Notes: generated from the sequence alone by a model not told the origin. 64,000 nt of DNA from Agreia sp. VKM Ac-1783 (GCF_900177765.1 NZ_FXWI01000002.1:310001-374000), one strand, 5' to 3'. Counted from the first letter of the stretch, positions 34,528 through 43,454 are shown. Program-made: numbers and translations.

Positions 34528-35865
34528 TTAGAGCATCTCCAGATTGCTCTTGAGCTCGAACGGCGTGACCTGGGCCCGGTAGGCCTGCCACTCCTGGCGC
34601 TTGTTGCGCAGCACGTAGTCGAACACGTGCTCTCCGAGCGTCTCTGCGACCAGCTCTGATCCTTCCATCAACGTGATGGCGCGGTCGAGACTGGCGGGAA
34701 GGGGGTTGTAGCCCAGCGCGCGGCGTTCGGCCTCGCTCAGGCTCCACACGTTGTCTTCCGCCTCCGGCGGCAACTCATAGCCCTCTTCGATGCCCTTCAT
34801 GCCCGCAGCAAGAAGAAGCGAGTAGGCGAGATACGGGTTTGCGGCCGAGTCGATGGCGCGGTACTCGATGCGCGAGCTCTGGCCCTTGTTGGGCTTGTAG
34901 AGCGGCACGCGCACGAGCGCGGAGCGGTTGTTGTGGCCCCAGCACACGAAACTCGGTGCCTCGTCGCCGCCCCAGAGGCGCTTGTAGGAGTTGACGAACT
35001 GGTTGGTGACGGCGGTGATCTCCGGCGCGTGGTGCAGCAGGCCGGCGATGAACTGACGACCGATCTTCGAGAGCTGGTACTCGGCCCCGGCTTCGTAGAA
35101 GGCGTTGCCGTCACCCTCGAAGAGCGAGAGGTGAGTGTGCATTCCCGATCCGGGGTGCCCAGCGAGAGGCTTGGGCATGAATGTCGCATAGACGCCCTGC
35201 TCGATGGCGACCTCTTTGATCACGGTGCGGAACGTCATGATGTTGTCGGCCGTGGTCAGCGCGTCGGCATACCGCAGGTCGATCTCGTTCTGGCCGGGGC
35301 CAGCCTCGTGGTGGCTGAATTCGACCGAGATGCCGAGGTCTTCGAGCATGCGAACGGAACGGCGGCGGAAGTCGTGCGCGGTGCCTCCGGGCACGTTGTC
35401 GAAGTACCCGGCCGAGTCGACGGGCTCAGGACCGGCGGCGCCGTATTGCGACGACTTCAGCAGGTAGAACTCGATCTCGGGATGCGTGTAGAACGTGAAG
35501 CCGCGGTCGGCCGCTTTGGCCAGCGTGCGCTTCAAGACGTTGCGAGGATCGGCGACGGCCGGCAGGCCATCCGGTGTGGTGATGTCGCAGAACATGCGGG
35601 CGGTCGGGTCGATCTCGCCGCGCCACGGAAGGATCTGGAACGTCGTGGGATCGGGATGAGCCAGCACGTCCGCTTCATACGACCGAGTGAGGCCCTCGAT
35701 CGCGGAGCCGTCGAAGCCGAGACCCTCGGTGAACGCCCCTTCGACCTCGGCCGGAGCGATGGCTACTGACTTCAGGGTTCCGACCACGTCGGTGAACCAG
35801 AGCCGGATGAACTTGATGCCGCGTTCCTCAATGGTGCGAAGAACGAAGTCACGCTGCTTATCCAT
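34528..35865 (-). CDS. glnA2: Glutamine synthetase-like GlnA2 (type I-alpha)
   Basis: A 445-residue glutamine synthetase homologue beside glnE, as in Mycobacterium and Streptomyces. Active-site blocks are GFDGSAIEG, HPEIEFYLL, HHEAGPGQNEIDLRYADA, GHPGSGMHTHLSL, NSYKRLWGGDEAPSFV and NNRSALVRVP. It is shorter than GlnA and of the I-alpha type. A Tyr occurs in GYELPPEAEDN at the place of the GlnA adenylylation site, but whether it is modified is unknown. Some actinobacterial GlnA2 proteins are gamma-glutamylpolyamine synthetases, so ammonia may not be the real acceptor. No clear ribosome site precedes ATG 35865. Confidence 0.92.
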   Translation of the reverse strand: MDKQRDFVLRTIEERGIKFIRLWFTDVVGTLKSVAIAPAEVEGAFTEGLGFDGSAIEGLTRSYEADVLAHPDPTTFQILPWRGEIDPTARMFCDITTPDGLPAVADPRNVLKRTLAKAADRGFTFYTHPEIEFYLLKSSQYGAAGPEPVDSAGYFDNVPGGTAHDFRRRSVRMLEDLGISVEFSHHEAGPGQNEIDLRYADALTTADNIMTFRTVIKEVAIEQGVYATFMPKPLAGHPGSGMHTHLSLFEGDGNAFYEAGAEYQLSKIGRQFIAGLLHHAPEITAVTNQFVNSYKRLWGGDEAPSFVCWGHNNRSALVRVPLYKPNKGQSSRIEYRAIDSAANPYLAYSLLLAAGMKGIEEGYELPPEAEDNVWSLSEAERRALGYNPLPASLDRAITLMEGSELVAETLGEHVFDYVLRNKRQEWQAYRAQVTPFELKSNLEML

Positions 35866-35936
35866 CTATGGGGACTCTCTTTCGAACGGGGTCTTTCAAC
35901 CAGTTACAGGTTAGTGCACGCCCTCGATCTGACGGG

Positions 35937-37874
35937 TCAGCTCGGGACGAGCACGATCCACGCGAACCAGGCGAGCATGCCCAGCCAGACGATGACACCG
36001 GTCGATGCGAGAAGGGCTGCGCCTCTGCTGCCGAGCTTCCAGACCACGATCAGTGCGAAGAGACCGACGGCGAGGAGAATACCGAGATAGGGGAAGTACG
36101 AGGGAACTCCCACCAGGGCGAGCGCGGGTTGCGACGCCGTCGCCGAGCCCATGCCGAGAGCCAGAATGGCGCCGAACACCAAGCCGGATACGGGCGAGAT
36201 TCCCGACGCGATGAGCAGGCCGAGACGTTCACGCTGGATGCCACGCACGATCAGGGTGATGATCCAGCCGACGAACCAGAGGGCGCAGAAGCCGAAGAAG
36301 ATGATCGGGATCAGCAGCTCGAACCAGTTCACCTCGTCTACCGCGCGAACGACGGACGCGGCTCGAGACGTCTCGTGGACGGATGACGCGGTGACCAGAG
36401 GGGTCGTCGCGTCGTCGTGGTCGCAGACGGATGACACGTCGTCGCCTGGCTTGTCGAGCCAGGCGACCGCGGTCTTCGCCGCGCACGCACTCGTGCCGAG
36501 GACCTCATGGCCTGCGCCGGTGAACGTCACGAACTGACTTCCCGCTATCGAAGCCGCGGCGGCCTGTGCGGTCGCAGCCGGCGTGATCGGGTCGTTCGAT
36601 CCGGCGAGGATCAGCGTGGGCTGTGTGAACGTCGGAGCTACTCTCAGCTCGGCGCCGGCCGGGGCGATGCCGGACTGGGCGCAGACGGCGTCGGTGAGCG
36701 AGTACGTGACGAGCAGTGGCGGGTCGACGGGAACGACCGGTTCCTCGCCCTCGGCGGGCGCTGCCGACTCGGGCGCTACCGGATCGGCGGACCAGTTGGC
36801 CTTCTGGTCGAGGCAGGTCGAGACCAGATACTGACCCCAGTTCGTGGTGCCCACGGCATCGGAGCCGAGCACCACGAAGGGAGCCAAGGCGCCGGTGTCG
36901 CCCGCTTCGAGTCGATCGAACAGCAGCGGCAGCGTGCTGGTGACAGCGGGATCGGTCAGCAACTGCTGAACGAGGCTCACGAAGTCGTTGCCCTCGAGCT
37001 CGACGAAACGCTGCCTGTCGGTGAACGGGTTGTTGACCGGGCCCTTGAACGGATCGTCGTCGAAGTCGGATGCGAGTCGGGCGACCGTGGCGGCGTAGTC
37101 GGTTCCCTCGGCACCGGATCGAGCGGAGAGTTCGGCGAGCGACGTCGTGAGTCCGGCGTAGGCCTCGCCCTTGATGTCGGCGGCTGCCGGGCTGAACGAG
37201 TCGAGAAGGACGGCGTCGCTGCCTGCAGCGTCGAGTGCGGCCACAGCCGTCATCACCTTCGACGACCAGTCGGAGCCGAACAGGGTCCACGCCGGAATCT
37301 GAAGCTTGTTGCGCAGATCGACCACGTCAGCCGCGGTCTGGGCGATCGTGTAGCCGCTCGGGTCTCCCCCGGCTGCGCTGAAGTCGGCCAGACAGTCGGC
37401 GAGTTCGATTCCGACAGCGGTTCCCTCGGCTTCGACGGTGTCGTCGGTCGACGTGAACGAATCGATCCATGCGTTCGTGGCGCCGGGGCAGTCGAGGTTT
37501 GGAGTCGAGGCAGACCCGCCGCGCTGCTCGAGCACGACGACGTCTCTGTGCGTGCCGAATCCGAGGTCGCGAGACAGGTGCTGGCCGACTGCCGCGGCTG
37601 ACTGGCCGAGTCCGGGGGCCATGACGACCACGGGAGTGCCCGTCGCCGGCTGCACACGCGCCGGTATGACCGCGTAGGGGATGTCGATCGTTCGGCTGGC
37701 GGGGTTCAAGCGGTTCTCGGGAACCGTCAGCACGCCGCACGTAGCGTCACCGCTCGATGGTTTGGGGCATCCGTCGCTGCCGGCAGCAGCCGCTGCGCTG
37801 GGCACACTCAAGGCCAGCACTACGCCGGCCACAAGGGCGATGAACGGCATTCGCAGCCGACTTGTTCTTATCAC
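35937..37874 (-). CDS. Exported alpha/beta hydrolase-like protein with C-terminal membrane domain; nucleophile Ser replaced
   Basis: A 645-residue envelope protein. A signal peptide (about 1-30) precedes an alpha/beta hydrolase domain of the tripeptidyl-aminopeptidase/proline iminopeptidase type with VVVLEQRGGSAS and the C-terminal Asp (LILAGSNDPITP) and His (GAGHEVLG). The nucleophile elbow reads LFGSDWSSK where the family has GxSxG; D202 stands at the Ser position. After about residue 505 there are four transmembrane helices. The enzyme is therefore either inactive or uses an unusual nucleophile. Start GTG 37874 gives a basic n-region; ATG 37850 is an alternative. The gene is divergent from panB. 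Confidence 0.82.
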   Translation of the reverse strand: MIRTSRLRMPFIALVAGVVLALSVPSAAAAAGSDGCPKPSSGDATCGVLTVPENRLNPASRTIDIPYAVIPARVQPATGTPVVVMAPGLGQSAAAVGQHLSRDLGFGTHRDVVVLEQRGGSASTPNLDCPGATNAWIDSFTSTDDTVEAEGTAVGIELADCLADFSAAGGDPSGYTIAQTAADVVDLRNKLQIPAWTLFGSDWSSKVMTAVAALDAAGSDAVLLDSFSPAAADIKGEAYAGLTTSLAELSARSGAEGTDYAATVARLASDFDDDPFKGPVNNPFTDRQRFVELEGNDFVSLVQQLLTDPAVTSTLPLLFDRLEAGDTGALAPFVVLGSDAVGTTNWGQYLVSTCLDQKANWSADPVAPESAAPAEGEEPVVPVDPPLLVTYSLTDAVCAQSGIAPAGAELRVAPTFTQPTLILAGSNDPITPAATAQAAAASIAGSQFVTFTGAGHEVLGTSACAAKTAVAWLDKPGDDVSSVCDHDDATTPLVTASSVHETSRAASVVRAVDEVNWFELLIPIIFFGFCALWFVGWIITLIVRGIQRERLGLLIASGISPVSGLVFGAILALGMGSATASQPALALVGVPSYFPYLGILLAVGLFALIVVWKLGSRGAALLASTGVIVWLGMLAWFAWIVLVPS

Positions 37875-37967
37875 TACACATCACCGTCACTATCGAGTCA
37901 GCCACACGATACCGTGATCGATCGCTTCGCCAGGCTGCGCCCCGCAGGGTGTTTCTCTCTGCGTCGA

Positions 37968-37973
37968 TAGACT
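37968..37973 (+). promoter_or_regulatory. -10-like TAGACT, probable leaderless start of panB
   Basis: TAGACT, then GGCACG, then the ATG of panB. Confidence 0.5.
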
Positions 37974-37979
37974 GGCACG

Positions 37980-38813
37980 ATGTCAGAGACGCCGCCGTCA
38001 GTGCCCCCTTCTGCCCCGAAGCGCGTGCGCACACGCCATTTTCAGAACGCGAAGGCGACAGGAACCCCGATCACCGGGCTGACGAGCTACGACCAGCTGT
38101 CTGCTCGCATCTTCGACGAAGCCGGCATTGACTTTCTTCTCGTCGGAGACTCGGCGGGCAACACGGTCTTCGGCTACGACACGACGCTGCCTGTCACGGT
38201 CGACGAGTTGATTCCGCTGACGCGCGCCGTCGCCTTGGCCGTTCAGCGGGCCTTCGTGGTCGCGGACATGCCGTTCGGCTCCTACGAGAGCGGCCCACTC
38301 GAAGCTCTGCACACGGCGGTGCGCTTTATGAAAGAGACCCACGCTCACGCCGTCAAACTCGAGGGCGGAGTGCGCAGCGTCGAACAGATCCGTCGCATCG
38401 TCGGCGCCGGCATCCCGGTGATGGCGCACATCGGATTCACCCCGCAGAGCGAGCACGGACTCGGGGGTCACATCATCCAGGGACGAGGCGAAGGACTCGA
38501 ACAGCTGATGGCAGACGCGCTCGCTGTCGAGGAGGCCGGTGCCTTCGCCGTCGTTCTCGAGATGGTGCCGAGCGAGGCGGCACGACTCGTCACCGAGAAG
38601 CTGCGGATCCCCACTATCGGGGTCGGCGCGGGGCCGCACGTCGACGGTCAACTCCTCGTCTGGACCGACTTCGCGGGATTCTCGACGGGCCGCATTCCGA
38701 AGTTCGTGAAGCAGTACGCCGATCTTCGCGGTGTGCTGACGGATGCCGTGACCCGGTTCCGCTCAGACGTCGCGGACCACAGCTACCCGGGCCCCGAGAA
38801 CTCCTACGAGTGA
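37980..38813 (+). CDS. panB: 3-methyl-2-oxobutanoate hydroxymethyltransferase
   Basis: First committed enzyme of pantothenate synthesis: transfers a hydroxymethyl group from methylene-tetrahydrofolate to 2-oxoisovalerate to give ketopantoate. The 277-residue TIM barrel keeps the Mg and substrate residues: D57 and S58 (LLVGDSAGN), D96 (VVADMPFGSYE), K126 and E128 (AVKLEGG), the catalytic base E194 (VVLEMVPSE) and GVGAGPHVDGQ. The 20-30 extra N-terminal residues are Pro-rich, as in related actinobacteria. ATG 37980 is six bases after TAGACT with no ribosome site. No other pan gene is nearby. Confidence 0.96.
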   Translation: MSETPPSVPPSAPKRVRTRHFQNAKATGTPITGLTSYDQLSARIFDEAGIDFLLVGDSAGNTVFGYDTTLPVTVDELIPLTRAVALAVQRAFVVADMPFGSYESGPLEALHTAVRFMKETHAHAVKLEGGVRSVEQIRRIVGAGIPVMAHIGFTPQSEHGLGGHIIQGRGEGLEQLMADALAVEEAGAFAVVLEMVPSEAARLVTEKLRIPTIGVGAGPHVDGQLLVWTDFAGFSTGRIPKFVKQYADLRGVLTDAVTRFRSDVADHSYPGPENSYE

Positions 38814-38837
38814 CGAGGCTCTACGACGGGCGCTGAC

Positions 38838-39026
38838 TCAGCGCTGCTCCTCAGCCTCTTCTTCGGCCCACTTCGCGCTGTTGGCGCGGAGTTTCTCGAG
38901 AGCGTGAGACGCCTCGGCCTCGGTGGCGAACGGTCCCACTCGGTCGACGACAGAAGACTCGTAGCCGTGCTCGACCTTGCCTGTCTTCATGTTGTACCAG
39001 TACTGCTTCGAAGCGTCTTCCGACAT
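38838..39026 (-). CDS. Small SPOR-type protein (62 residues)
   Basis: A 62-residue protein, QYWYNMKTGKVEHG followed by VGPFATEAEASHALEKLRAN and an acidic tail. The pattern matches short SPOR-domain proteins annotated in Microbacteriaceae. In larger proteins SPOR domains bind denuded peptidoglycan glycans, but this one has no signal peptide or membrane segment, so a cytosolic role is more likely. ATG 39026 follows GGGAGTTGAC. It is convergent with panB and divergent from ppgK. Confidence 0.75.
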   Translation of the reverse strand: MSEDASKQYWYNMKTGKVEHGYESSVVDRVGPFATEAEASHALEKLRANSAKWAEEEAEEQR

Positions 39027-39193
39027 GTCAACTCCCGGGATCTCGCGCAGACCTCCGATGGTCCATGCTTCGGCTACGACAAATCCTAGGCCCAGTTTCG
39101 CGAACGCCGCAGGTGCTCGAACTGCCCTAGGCTCGATACGAAACGCACAGGCGCGCCCGACGCGTCGGCGGTGATAGTTCGAGGAGACCGACC

Positions 39194-40012
39194 ATGAGCA
39201 CCCCAACCGCATCCGACGTGGCCATCGGCATCGATATCGGTGGCACCGGCATCAAAGGGGCGATCGTCGATCTCGCCTCCGGCGAATTGTTGAGCGAGCG
39301 GGTCAAGCTCTCTACGCCCGAGGGCGGCAAGCCGAAAGACATCGTCGGCACGGTCACGAAGATCCTCGAGAAGCTGACGGATGCGCCCGAAGACGCGCCC
39401 ATCGGAATCTGCTTCCCCGCCGTCGTGCGGAACGGACGCACGATGTCGGCCGCCAATGTATCGAAGAAGTGGATCGGCCTCGAGGCCGAGAAGCTCTTCG
39501 AAGACGCCCTGGGTCGAGACATCTTCTTCGTCAACGACGCGGATGCCGCGGGCTACGCCGAGGTGCGATTCGGTGCGGCGCGCGACCGGTCGGGTCTGGT
39601 CATGATGACGACGCTCGGCACCGGAATCGGCACCGCGATCATCTACAACGGAGTTCTCGTGCCGAACGCCGAGCTCGGACACCTGCAGATCGATGGCGGC
39701 GACTACGAGCTGAAGGCGGCGTACTCCGCCAAGGAGCGCGAAGATCTGTCCTGGTCGAAGTGGACCGAACGCTTGCAGAAGTACTACTCCGAGCTCGAGA
39801 AGCTGCTCTCCCCCGACCTCTTCATCGTCGGCGGCGGTGTCTCGAAGAATTACCAGGAGTTCCTGCCCATGCTCAACCTGACGACCGAGATCGTGCCCGC
39901 CGTGTTGCGCAACAACGCTGGTATCCTCGGCGCGGCAGCCCTCGCGGCCCAGCCCCGCGTGGTCGCGGGCGCCGAGGAGTCGCCCCAGGAGCATCCGGCC
40001 GCAGCGCTCTAA
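39194..40012 (+). CDS. ppgK: Polyphosphate glucokinase
   Basis: ROK-family kinase that phosphorylates glucose with polyphosphate, and usually with ATP, in actinobacteria; 272 residues. Visible motifs: phosphate loop GIDIGGTGIKGAIVD, the catalytic Asp in FFVNDADAAGYAEV, TTLGTGIGTAII, and ELGHLQIDGGDYE, with GGGVSKNYQEFLP near the end. The ROK zinc motif of NagC-type proteins is absent, as expected for PpgK. The ATG at 39194 follows GAGGAGACC. It precedes rnpB on the opposite strand by 32 bp. Confidence 0.95.
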   Translation: MSTPTASDVAIGIDIGGTGIKGAIVDLASGELLSERVKLSTPEGGKPKDIVGTVTKILEKLTDAPEDAPIGICFPAVVRNGRTMSAANVSKKWIGLEAEKLFEDALGRDIFFVNDADAAGYAEVRFGAARDRSGLVMMTTLGTGIGTAIIYNGVLVPNAELGHLQIDGGDYELKAAYSAKEREDLSWSKWTERLQKYYSELEKLLSPDLFIVGGGVSKNYQEFLPMLNLTTEIVPAVLRNNAGILGAAALAAQPRVVAGAEESPQEHPAAAL

Positions 40013-40044
40013 CGCGACCCTCTGCGCCCGCCGGGCGGAGAGGT

Positions 40045-40430
40045 GAATGGGCCGGCCGTACGCCGGGTTCTGTCCGGATCCGCGTCGCCGCGGATCCGTG
40101 ACGGCCATCTATCTCGGGACTACGTTGCCGCAACCCTCTAGCGGTCTACCCGGGAACTCGACGAGCAGTCTCGATCGTTCCCTGTCTGACCTTGCTCCGG
40201 GCGAGGTTTACCAAGCAGACCAGGTCACCCTGGCCTCTGGTGGTCTCTTACACCACCGTTTCACCCTTACCGCAGGCGTGAGCCTGAGGCGGTCTACTTT
40301 CTGTGGCACTGTCTCGCGGGTTGCCCCGGGTGGGTGTTACCCACCGCCCTGCTCTGTGGAGCCCGGACGTTCCTCGGCAGCCGAGCATCCGAAGATGCGC
40401 GACTGACGCGACCGTCTCACCGACCCATTC
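40045..40430 (-). ncRNA. rnpB: RNase P RNA (class A)
   Basis: Catalytic RNA of RNase P, on the minus strand, about 386 nt. The 5' end GAATGGGTCGG pairs with the 3' end CCGGCCCATTC in a perfect 11-bp P1 helix (one G-U), which fixes the ends at 40430 and 40045. The conserved 5' core GAGGAACGTCCGGGCTCC and the 3' core AGTCCCGAGATAGATGGCC are both present, as is ACAGAACCCGGCGTACGGCC near the 3' end. It lies between ppgK and the coiled-coil gene, as commonly seen in Microbacteriaceae. Confidence 0.95.
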
Positions 40431-40463
40431 GTGTGGAAGTCTACGGCAGAACGCCGCAGCAGA

Positions 40464-41198
40464 TCACAGGCCGGACTCCTCCGTGCGCACGAGGATGCAG
40501 TTGCTGTCGGGGTCGAGAACCACGTCGTCTGGCGCAGCCGCTCGGATGATCGCGAGGTCGGACTCGTGCAGCTTGACGTGGCTTCCGCCAGACACGCCGC
40601 GGGTCAAGAGTGCCGCACCGATTCCGTAGCGCGAACGCTGCTTGTCGTACAGGGCGACGAGCTCGGCACTGATCGCAGAGGCGATGCGGGCTCGGCGTTC
40701 GGTCACCTGAGCGATCTCGGCATTGATCTGCTCGAGCTTGTCGTCGCGGTCGGCAGTCAGCTCCTTCTCGGTCACCAGGAGCTCGTCGAGGCGGGCGGAC
40801 GCAGCCTGAAAGCGAGCGTCGATCTCCTCCTGACGTTCCATGACCGTGAGTTCGATGTCTTCGAGGTCGGACTGGCGCTTCAGCAACGAGGCCAACTCGT
40901 GTTCGAGACCCTGGATGTCTTTGGGCGACGAGCTGATGGCCAGCCGCTCCCTGTCGCGGGCGATACGTGCCGCCACGACCTCGACGTCTGACTCGACGCG
41001 GCCGATCTCGACCTTGGTGTCTTCGAGCTCGCCGCGAATGGAAGCCGACAGCGCGCGTGAGCGCGCGACGTCTTTGGCGAGCTCTGCGAGTGCGAGCGAC
41101 TGCGGAAGCGTCTTGGCGGTGTGCGCGAGCTGATCGAGTCGCGTGTCTGCAGCCTGCAGGTCGAGAAGTGCTCTCTGCTCGGTGATCGGTGCCTTCAT
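40464..41198 (-). CDS. Coiled-coil protein of the C4 zinc-ribbon family, with zinc cysteines lost
   Basis: A 244-residue protein. Residues about 5-190 form a long antiparallel coiled coil (for example LEHELASLLKRQSDLEDIEL). The tail aligns with the C-terminal zinc ribbon of this family: GAALLTRGVSGGSHVKLHES and LAIIRAAAPDDVVLDPDSN, but where the family has two CxxC pairs this one has VSGG and DPDS, leaving a single Cys (SNCILV). So the ribbon fold may remain but cannot bind zinc in the usual way. Start ATG 41198 follows AAGGAAGG. It is 57 bp downstream of nif3 in the same direction, a conserved actinobacterial pairing with rnpB. Confidence 0.9.
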   Translation of the reverse strand: MKAPITEQRALLDLQAADTRLDQLAHTAKTLPQSLALAELAKDVARSRALSASIRGELEDTKVEIGRVESDVEVVAARIARDRERLAISSSPKDIQGLEHELASLLKRQSDLEDIELTVMERQEEIDARFQAASARLDELLVTEKELTADRDDKLEQINAEIAQVTERRARIASAISAELVALYDKQRSRYGIGAALLTRGVSGGSHVKLHESDLAIIRAAAPDDVVLDPDSNCILVRTEESGL

Positions 41199-41254
41199 GG
41201 GTGCCTTCCTTGGCTGAGCGTTGTGGATGCCGTGTGACGGCGAGGCGGACGAGA

Positions 41255-42073
41255 TTATTGGGTGACGACGAAGTCCCACGGGTCGGTTCGCAGCTCGCTC
41301 ACCGTGAACGTGGCGCCGGGCAACTCCACAGCGAGCGCTTCTGCTGCGGACTCGAGCCACATCCACTCGCTCGCCCAGTGCGAGACATCGATGAGAGCGG
41401 GACCGGTCGACAGCATCGACTGCTGTCTCGACTCCGACGCAGGATGGTGGCGGAGGTCGCTTGTGATGTAGACATCGGCCGACGTGACGGCACGATCGGC
41501 CAGCAGAGAGTCGCCGGCACCCGCGCAGAGGGCCACCCGAGAGATCTCCTGCTCGTAGGCGCCCGACACCCGGATGCCCGTGGCCGTCGCCGGGAGGATC
41601 TCGCCGAGGGCGAGTGCTAGCCGGCCGAGAGTCGTCGGCGCGGCGAGGTCTCCGACCCGGCCGAGCCCTGTTCCGGCACGCTCACCGGCCACGATGGGCT
41701 CGGACAGTTCGAGTCCGAGCCGCTTCGCGAGCACTGAGGAGGTGCCATCGTCGACGATGTCGGCGTTGGTGTGGGCGGCGACCAAGGCGCATCCCGAGCG
41801 GATGAGCCGGGTGAGGAGGGCGCCCTTGTAGCGGTCGGTGGCGACGGACGTGACTCCGCGAAGCAGAAGCGGGTGATGCACGAAGAGCACATCGGCGCCG
41901 AGCTCGATCGCCTCGTCGACGGTCTCTGCGACGGCATCGACGGCGAGGTGAACGCGCATGGCCGACTGCGTCGGGTCTCCTGTGCTGAGTCCCGGACGAT
42001 CCCAGTCTTCGGCGAACCGTGTCGGCCAGAGCCGTTCGACGGCGGCCTCGAAATCCTGGAGCGTGTGCATCAC
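41255..42073 (-). CDS. Nif3-like dinuclear metal center protein
   Basis: A 272-residue member of the NIF3/YbgI family, hexameric proteins with a dinuclear metal site; GTP cyclohydrolase activity is annotated for some but the cellular role is unsettled. Metal ligands are visible in DVLFVHHPLLLRG, in AAHTNADIVDDG and in the C-terminal DVSHWASEWMWLES. The family signature NWDNxG is DWDRPGLSTGD here. The start GTG 42073 lies six bases after TAGGCT; ATG 42070 is the next codon. It is followed by the coiled-coil protein gene, with which it forms a common pair. Confidence 0.93.
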   Translation of the reverse strand: MMHTLQDFEAAVERLWPTRFAEDWDRPGLSTGDPTQSAMRVHLAVDAVAETVDEAIELGADVLFVHHPLLLRGVTSVATDRYKGALLTRLIRSGCALVAAHTNADIVDDGTSSVLAKRLGLELSEPIVAGERAGTGLGRVGDLAAPTTLGRLALALGEILPATATGIRVSGAYEQEISRVALCAGAGDSLLADRAVTSADVYITSDLRHHPASESRQQSMLSTGPALIDVSHWASEWMWLESAAEALAVELPGATFTVSELRTDPWDFVVTQ

Positions 42074-42079
42074 CTGCCC

Positions 42080-42085
42080 AGCCTA
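42080..42085 (-). promoter_or_regulatory. -10-like TAGGCT, probable leaderless start of nif3
   Basis: TAGGCT, then GGGCAG, then the GTG of the Nif3 gene on the minus strand. Confidence 0.45.
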
Positions 42086-42200
42086 CCGGCGGGGTGCCTG
42101 TGTGACTCCGGCACCCGCACCTCGCAGAACCCGGGGCATCCGTCTTGCCGAAGTCGCATGCCGAGTTGCACTGCGAATGCGCTCGACCCATCGTTGTGTC

Positions 42201-42842
42201 ATGACCGATCACGAGCAGCAGTCGCCGGCGTCTTTCTGGGAGTCGCGCTACCGAGAGTCCGACAGGGCCTGGAGTGGGCGCGCCAATGCGGCGCTGGAGC
42301 GCGAAGCCGGCGGACTGACTCCAGGGAGAGCCCTCGACCTGGGCAGCGGCGAGGGCGGTGACGCGCTGTGGCTGGCGTACCACGGATGGAGCGTCACCGC
42401 TGTCGACATCTCGCCGACCGCGCTGGAGCGAGGCCGCCTCACTGCGGACTCTGCGGATCTCGGCGATCGGATCTCGTGGATCGAGGCGGATCTCGCGACG
42501 TGGATTCCCGACGGCGAGTTCGACCTCGTGTCCGCGCACTTCCTGCACTCCCCCGTCGAGCTTCCTCGAGAGGCGATTCTCCGGCGCGCCGCATCGGCCG
42601 TGGCTCCGTCTGGAGTACTGCTCATCGTCGGACACGGAGCCTTCCCACCGTGGTCGACGCACCGACACGACGGCCCTCCGTTGCCCGTGCCAGACGACGT
42701 GCTGGCGAGTCTCGGTCTATCGATGTCCGATTGGACCGTAGTGACGAGTGCCATGGTCGACCGCGACGCCGTCTCTCCGTCGGGCGAAACAGTGGTCATG
42801 ACCGACGCGGTCCTCGCGTTGAGACGCGCTGTCTCAGTGTGA
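42201..42842 (+). CDS. Class I SAM-dependent methyltransferase
   Basis: A 213-residue methyltransferase of the tellurite-resistance/thiopurine-like group. It has SFWESRYRESDRAWSG at the start, motif I ALDLGSGEGGDALWLA, the acidic motif II end VTAVDISPTALE, motif III (WIEADLATWIP) and SAHFLHSPVELPREAIL. Substrate unknown. Start ATG 42201 gives the family N-terminus; a longer upstream frame overlaps nif3 on the other strand and is not supported. It stands alone with unrelated neighbours on both sides. Confidence 0.88.
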   Translation: MTDHEQQSPASFWESRYRESDRAWSGRANAALEREAGGLTPGRALDLGSGEGGDALWLAYHGWSVTAVDISPTALERGRLTADSADLGDRISWIEADLATWIPDGEFDLVSAHFLHSPVELPREAILRRAASAVAPSGVLLIVGHGAFPPWSTHRHDGPPLPVPDDVLASLGLSMSDWTVVTSAMVDRDAVSPSGETVVMTDAVLALRRAVSV

Positions 42843-42916
42843 AGCGGTGTCGTGACGCCTGGCTGTCGGGGGCTCTCGCTATCGTCGATTAGTGGGGCGA
42901 ATAACGGGAGAACACC

Positions 42917-43447
42917 ATGATGAACGACGCGCAGGCTGCAGCCCAGTTGATGCGCTGGGCAGCCGAGAATGCGGCGCACCTTGCCTGGCAGAGGGTCGGC
43001 GAGCGATCGATCGAGTTCGACGTTGCGGCGCCGTACTCCGTTCGGCTCTCGGCCCTCTCAGGCACGTGGCAACTCGAGACGGTATCGGGCAGAGGCATCC
43101 GAACGTCGTCGCTCGGCGCAACCGACGCACCGTTCGGCGACGTGCTCGAATCGCTGCGTGAACGGCTCTACGGCACGGCCACAGACGAGTTCGACGACGC
43201 CGATCGATCAGGCGGTCAGGCGCTCGCGCAGGTGCTGCGCACCTCGTCAGACGAAGAGCGAGACGGCATCTGGTGCGCTCGGGCGGCGACGCTCCTCGCG
43301 GGGCACGCCATCAAAGACGGTTATGGACTGCAGGCGCGTCTGCGACTCGAAGAGGCAGCAGCACTCTACGCGGCTGCCGGCGACGTCGACTCCGAGAGCC
43401 GGATGCTGCAGACGCTGGCGTCGCTCCCGGAGCTGCTGCGGGCGTGA
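42917..43447 (+). CDS. Hypothetical protein, 176 residues
   Basis: I do not recognise this family. The protein is soluble, with a beta-rich first half (SIEFDVAAPYSVRLSALSG and TWQLETVSGRGIRTSS) and a helical second half that reads like a short TPR-type array (LRLEEAAALYAAAGD and ESRMLQTLASLPELLRA). ATG 42917 follows GGGAGAACACC, a good ribosome site, and an ATG codon follows directly. The stop is 8 bp before the GNAT start, so the two are probably one transcript. Confidence 0.75.
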   Translation: MMNDAQAAAQLMRWAAENAAHLAWQRVGERSIEFDVAAPYSVRLSALSGTWQLETVSGRGIRTSSLGATDAPFGDVLESLRERLYGTATDEFDDADRSGGQALAQVLRTSSDEERDGIWCARAATLLAGHAIKDGYGLQARLRLEEAAALYAAAGDVDSESRMLQTLASLPELLRA

Positions 43448-43454
43448 TGAACGT

